From Zoogloea sp. (GTDB lineage Bacteria; Pseudomonadota; Gammaproteobacteria; Burkholderiales; Rhodocyclaceae): a DNA stretch of 64,000 nt. Below the pieces are notes generated by a model that had not been told where the DNA came from, did not search any database, and saw nothing but the letters and a program-made list of their open reading frames with translations. Both the position numbers and the translations under genes were made by a program. Below are positions 61,397 through 64,000 of the stretch, piece after piece. Position 1 is the first letter of the stretch. Each line of letters begins with the position of its first letter. Location: NCBI RefSeq assembly GCF_028689785.1, contig NZ_JAQVCN010000016.1, positions 1-64,000 of the forward strand, in the 5' to 3' direction.

Positions 61397-63043
61397 GTGT
61401 TCCCGTGCCTAATCGTCCTGCCACCCGTGATCGATCTCGACACCATTTCCGCCCTCATCGTCGAAGCCAATCCTTCGATGCGGACGCAGCTTCGCAACAT
61501 GCTCAACATGAGCGGCATCAGCAAGGTCCAGTTCGCTGTAACCGCCGGCGTGGCAGTGCGCAAGCTTCGTGACAACCGCTTTGACCTGATCCTCTGCGAA
61601 TACCACATCGGCGACGGCCAGGACGGCCAGCACCTCCTTGAGGACCTCCGCCACAACAGCATCATCCCCCTGGCGACCCTGTTCATCATGGTCACTGGCG
61701 AACGTCAGTACGAGCGCGTGGTGAGCGCGGCCGAATTAGCCCCCAACGACTACATCCTCAAACCCTTCGCCGCCGACACACTGCATGATCGCATCGAGCG
61801 CGCCCTCGACAAGCGGGAAGCCTTTCTTCCCATCTACCGCCTGATCGAACTGGGCAACGTTCCCGACGCCATCGCCACCTGCAGCAAAGCCCAGGAGGCC
61901 CACCCTCAATGGGCCACCGACTTCATGCGCCTGCGTGCCGAGCTGCACGTTGCCAGCGGCAACGCCGATGAAGCCCTCCATCTCTACGAAAAGATCCTCG
62001 AAAGCCGCAGCATTCCCTGGGCCCGCCTCGGCCTGGCCAAGGCCCTCTTCATGCAACGGCGCTACGCCGAGGCAGAGGACACCCTGCAGTCCCTGGTGAA
62101 TGAGAACGAGCTCTTCGTGGACGCCTATGATTGGCTATCGCGCACCCGTGAAGCCGCTGGCGAGCTCGAATCGGCGCGCAGCATCCTGCTCAACGCCTCC
62201 ATCCTCTCCCCCCACAGGGTCGGGCGTCTACGTCGGCTGGGCGAACTGTCCATCGAGACTGGCGATCACGAAGGCGCCGAAAAAGTCCTCTCCGAGGTGG
62301 TACGCAAAGGTAAGTACTCCGACTTCCGTGACCCTGAAGACCACGTTCGCCTGCTCCAGGCCCAGCTCGGCAAGGGTGACACGGCGCAGGCCGAGGCCAC
62401 CATCCGTGATCTGGAACGCTCCATGGCCGGCCTCGCCAAGACCCGCTCATGCACCAACCTGTCAAGCGCCCTGCTACACGTCAAGAAGGGCGACACCGAG
62501 AAGGCCGGTGAAGCCATCAAGGCCCTGTTTTCCGAACAGGACAACGCCCAACCCCTGTCTCTCAAGCTCAAGAGCGAACTCGCCCGGGCCTGTTTCGCTA
62601 CCAATCTCGACAACCACGGCGCCGAGGTCATCTTAGACATCATGCGCAACGCCCCCGATGCGCGCACCCTGGCCGGCACCCAGTCGCTGCTCAAGGAAGC
62701 CGGCAAGGTCGAGCTCGGCGAACAGCTGGTCAGGCAGATGGACTCCGAGGTCAAGGACCTCGTTGCAGAAGGCGCCCGCAAGGCCCAGGCTGGTGATTAT
62801 GAGGATTCAGTACAGTTCATGCTCAGCGCCGTCCGCAAGATGCCCGGCAACGTGCACGTGCTGTTCAACGCCACCCTCGCCCTGCTCAAGTGCATCGAGA
62901 ACTGCGGCTGGGACGAGCGCTTCGCTAGCCAGGCCCGTGATCTGATGGAACGGGCCCGCAAGCAGGACCCCGGTAACGCCCGCCTGCCGGCCCTGACCGC
63001 CTTCTACTACACCCTCCTCAAGAAGTACGGCATTCAGCCCTGA
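61397..63043 (+). CDS. Receiver-domain protein with TPR repeats
   Basis: A 548-residue protein: N-terminal CheY-like receiver (about 15-135) followed by TPR-like helical repeats (for example VAEKILESRSIPW-like and DEALHLYEKILESRS, AEDTLQSLVNENELFVDAY). In the receiver the first acidic patch reads LIVEANPSM (one acidic residue), the site of the phospho-Asp is Glu (LILCEYHIGDG), while the Thr and Lys (FIMVTGE; YILKPF) are kept. No output domain seen; it may be a scaffold. Start is uncertain: GTG at 61397 or GTG at 61427. Function unknown to me. Confidence 0.85.
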   Translation: MFPCLIVLPPVIDLDTISALIVEANPSMRTQLRNMLNMSGISKVQFAVTAGVAVRKLRDNRFDLILCEYHIGDGQDGQHLLEDLRHNSIIPLATLFIMVTGERQYERVVSAAELAPNDYILKPFAADTLHDRIERALDKREAFLPIYRLIELGNVPDAIATCSKAQEAHPQWATDFMRLRAELHVASGNADEALHLYEKILESRSIPWARLGLAKALFMQRRYAEAEDTLQSLVNENELFVDAYDWLSRTREAAGELESARSILLNASILSPHRVGRLRRLGELSIETGDHEGAEKVLSEVVRKGKYSDFRDPEDHVRLLQAQLGKGDTAQAEATIRDLERSMAGLAKTRSCTNLSSALLHVKKGDTEKAGEAIKALFSEQDNAQPLSLKLKSELARACFATNLDNHGAEVILDIMRNAPDARTLAGTQSLLKEAGKVELGEQLVRQMDSEVKDLVAEGARKAQAGDYEDSVQFMLSAVRKMPGNVHVLFNATLALLKCIENCGWDERFASQARDLMERARKQDPGNARLPALTAFYYTLLKKYGIQP

Positions 63044-63090
63044 AGAGCGGACTGCTAAACTGACAGGCGTTGCCTTCAAGCTGCGTCGCC

Positions 63091-63462
63091 ATGCACCTCC
63101 TCCGCCTTGCCTTCCTTCTCGTCCTGTTGTGTGCCGGCGGAGCCCAGGCTCGTGACCTCCTCGACTGGTACCGTGCGGAGATCCCTGCCGTTGGAGCGTC
63201 GGCACTCCCCCCGGAAGCCCGCGAGACCCTTGCCCTTATCCGTCAGGGCGGCCCTTTTCCCTATCGACGGGACGGCATCACCTTCCAGAACCGGGAAGGC
63301 CGCCTGCCCGACGCTCAGCGCGGCTATTACCGCGAGTACACCGTGACCACCCCCGGCTCCCGCAATCGGGGCGCCCGCCGCATTATCAGTGGCGGGCGAC
63401 CACCCACGGTGTTCTACTACTCCGACGATCATTACCGCAGCTTCCGGCGGATCCAGGACTGA
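63091..63462 (+). CDS. Secreted barnase-like ribonuclease
   Basis: A 123-residue protein with a signal peptide (MHLLRLAFLLVLLCAGGAQA) and a barnase/RNase N1-type core: FQNREGRLP, then YYREYTVTTPGSRNRGARRI and FYYSDDHYRSFRRIQD. The likely catalytic Glu (in YREYT), Arg (ARRI) and His (DDHY) match the barnase triad. ATG at 63091 is preferred over 63070 because it starts the signal peptide. A barstar-like inhibitor follows at once. It would degrade RNA outside the cytoplasm. Confidence 0.9.
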   Translation: MHLLRLAFLLVLLCAGGAQARDLLDWYRAEIPAVGASALPPEARETLALIRQGGPFPYRRDGITFQNREGRLPDAQRGYYREYTVTTPGSRNRGARRIISGGRPPTVFYYSDDHYRSFRRIQD

Positions 63463-63464
63463 AC

Positions 63465-63908
63465 ATGACCGCCCCCCAGTTCCACACCCTATTGTCCCGG
63501 GCCGAAAGGGCCGGGCTCCATCGCATGCCCTTTGCCTCCGACCTCGCCCTCGAAGAAGCCGCCGAAAGCCTCGACTACCCTCTCCACCGGGTCAACCTCG
63601 CCCAAGTTACCGGCAAGGAGGCCTTTCTGGACGCAGTCGGCAAAGCCCTCAACTTCCCCGACTGGTACGGGCACAACTGGGACGCCCTGGCCGACTGCCT
63701 CACCGATCTGTCGTGGATGGCCGCTGACGGCTACGTCATCATCCTCGAACACAGCGATGCCTTCGCAGAGGCCGCCCCTGCCGATTTCGCCATGGCCCTG
63801 TCGGTCTTCCAGGATGCCGCGGACACCTGGCGCGAAGACGGCATCCCCTTCTGGACCTTGGTCGGCACCGCCGGCACCCACACCGACTGGCTGCAGGACA
63901 TGGAATGA
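63465..63908 (+). CDS. Barstar-family RNase inhibitor
   Basis: A 147-residue cytoplasmic protein with the barstar core: KEAFLDAVGKALNFPDWYGHNWDALADCLTDL, split here by conserved FPDWYGHNWDAL, and the acidic helix that covers the RNase active site. It starts three bases after the barnase-like stop, so the pair is co-expressed, and its stop overlaps the next start (ATGA). It is longer than classical barstar (~90 residues), with an extra N-terminal ~45 residues. Confidence 0.92.
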   Translation: MTAPQFHTLLSRAERAGLHRMPFASDLALEEAAESLDYPLHRVNLAQVTGKEAFLDAVGKALNFPDWYGHNWDALADCLTDLSWMAADGYVIILEHSDAFAEAAPADFAMALSVFQDAADTWREDGIPFWTLVGTAGTHTDWLQDME

Positions 63909-64000
63909 GTGAGGGCCCGAAACAGCCGATCTCGGTGCTCGTGGTCATCCACACCCCCGAGCTCGAGGTTCTGGTGATGGAACGGGCCGGCGGCGCCGGC
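63905..64000 (+). CDS. nudB: Dihydroneopterin triphosphate pyrophosphohydrolase NudB, partial
   Basis: The first 32 codons of a Nudix-type protein, open to the window end: MSEGPKQPISVLVVIHTPEL then VLVMERAGGAG. The QPISVLVVIHTP start matches NudB, an enzyme of folate synthesis, and nudB lies close to aspS in E. coli also. The Nudix box is beyond the window. The start overlaps the barstar stop by four bases. Confidence 0.8.
   Translation, partial: MSEGPKQPISVLVVIHTPELEVLVMERAGGAG

Overview
The window is GC-rich DNA with tightly packed genes. It looks like a betaproteobacterial chromosome, most likely of the order Rhodocyclales (inference). The support is a class I polyhydroxyalkanoate (PHA) locus with PhaR, System II cytochrome c assembly (ResB/CcsA), a cytochrome c4, a PEP-CTERM protein, a pilBCD block, bamD beside rluD and aspS near nudB. 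No phage, transposase or CRISPR array was seen.

Layout. At 0-3.5 kb glmS and glmM (+ strand) supply hexosamine precursors. From 3.6 to 28.7 kb, everything is on the minus strand and reads leftward from 28.7 kb as one exopolysaccharide/capsule cluster. Its order is a WecA-type initiating transferase, Wzb phosphatase, Wza export porin, Wzc copolymerase/kinase, UDP-GlcNAc 4-epimerase (TviC/WbpP type), a PglK-like ABC flippase, a frameshifted serine O-acetyltransferase, one GT2 and four GT4 glycosyltransferases, an asparagine-synthase-type amidotransferase, an EpsG-type polymerase, a sixth glycosyltransferase, rmlB-rmlD-rmlA-rmlC, a TviB-type UDP-sugar dehydrogenase and a sugar-nucleotidyltransferase. 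The predicted polymer contains rhamnose and an N-acetylhexosaminuronic acid, possibly amidated. No Wzx flippase is present. The stretch at about 17.2-21.8 kb is visibly AT-rich and is probably a later acquisition.

At 29.0-29.8 kb lies a secreted PEP-CTERM protein, followed by a seven-gene tRNA array (2 Ala, 3 Glu, 2 Asp; 30.2-31.0 kb) with its own strong promoter and terminator. From 31.2 to 39.5 kb (minus) come an FAD oxidase, a patatin-like protein, rimO, and the PHA genes phaR, two phaB copies and phaC. Small inverted repeats of two related families (REPIN-like) cluster at 31-36 kb.

At 39.6-46.0 kb are a small membrane protein, a ZIP transporter, pgeF, rluD, divergent bamD, a conserved unknown, a ManC/AlgA-type bifunctional enzyme and engB. 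From 46 kb the plus strand carries cytochrome c4, resB and ccsA. Minus-strand ferritin-like DUF455 and ffh follow, then plus-strand ypjD-like, corC-like, pilB-pilC-pilD, a FmdB zinc ribbon, DUF502, aspS, a receiver-TPR protein, a barnase-like RNase with its barstar inhibitor, and the start of nudB, which runs off the window.

GC statements were judged by eye, and family assignments come from motif recognition without database searches.
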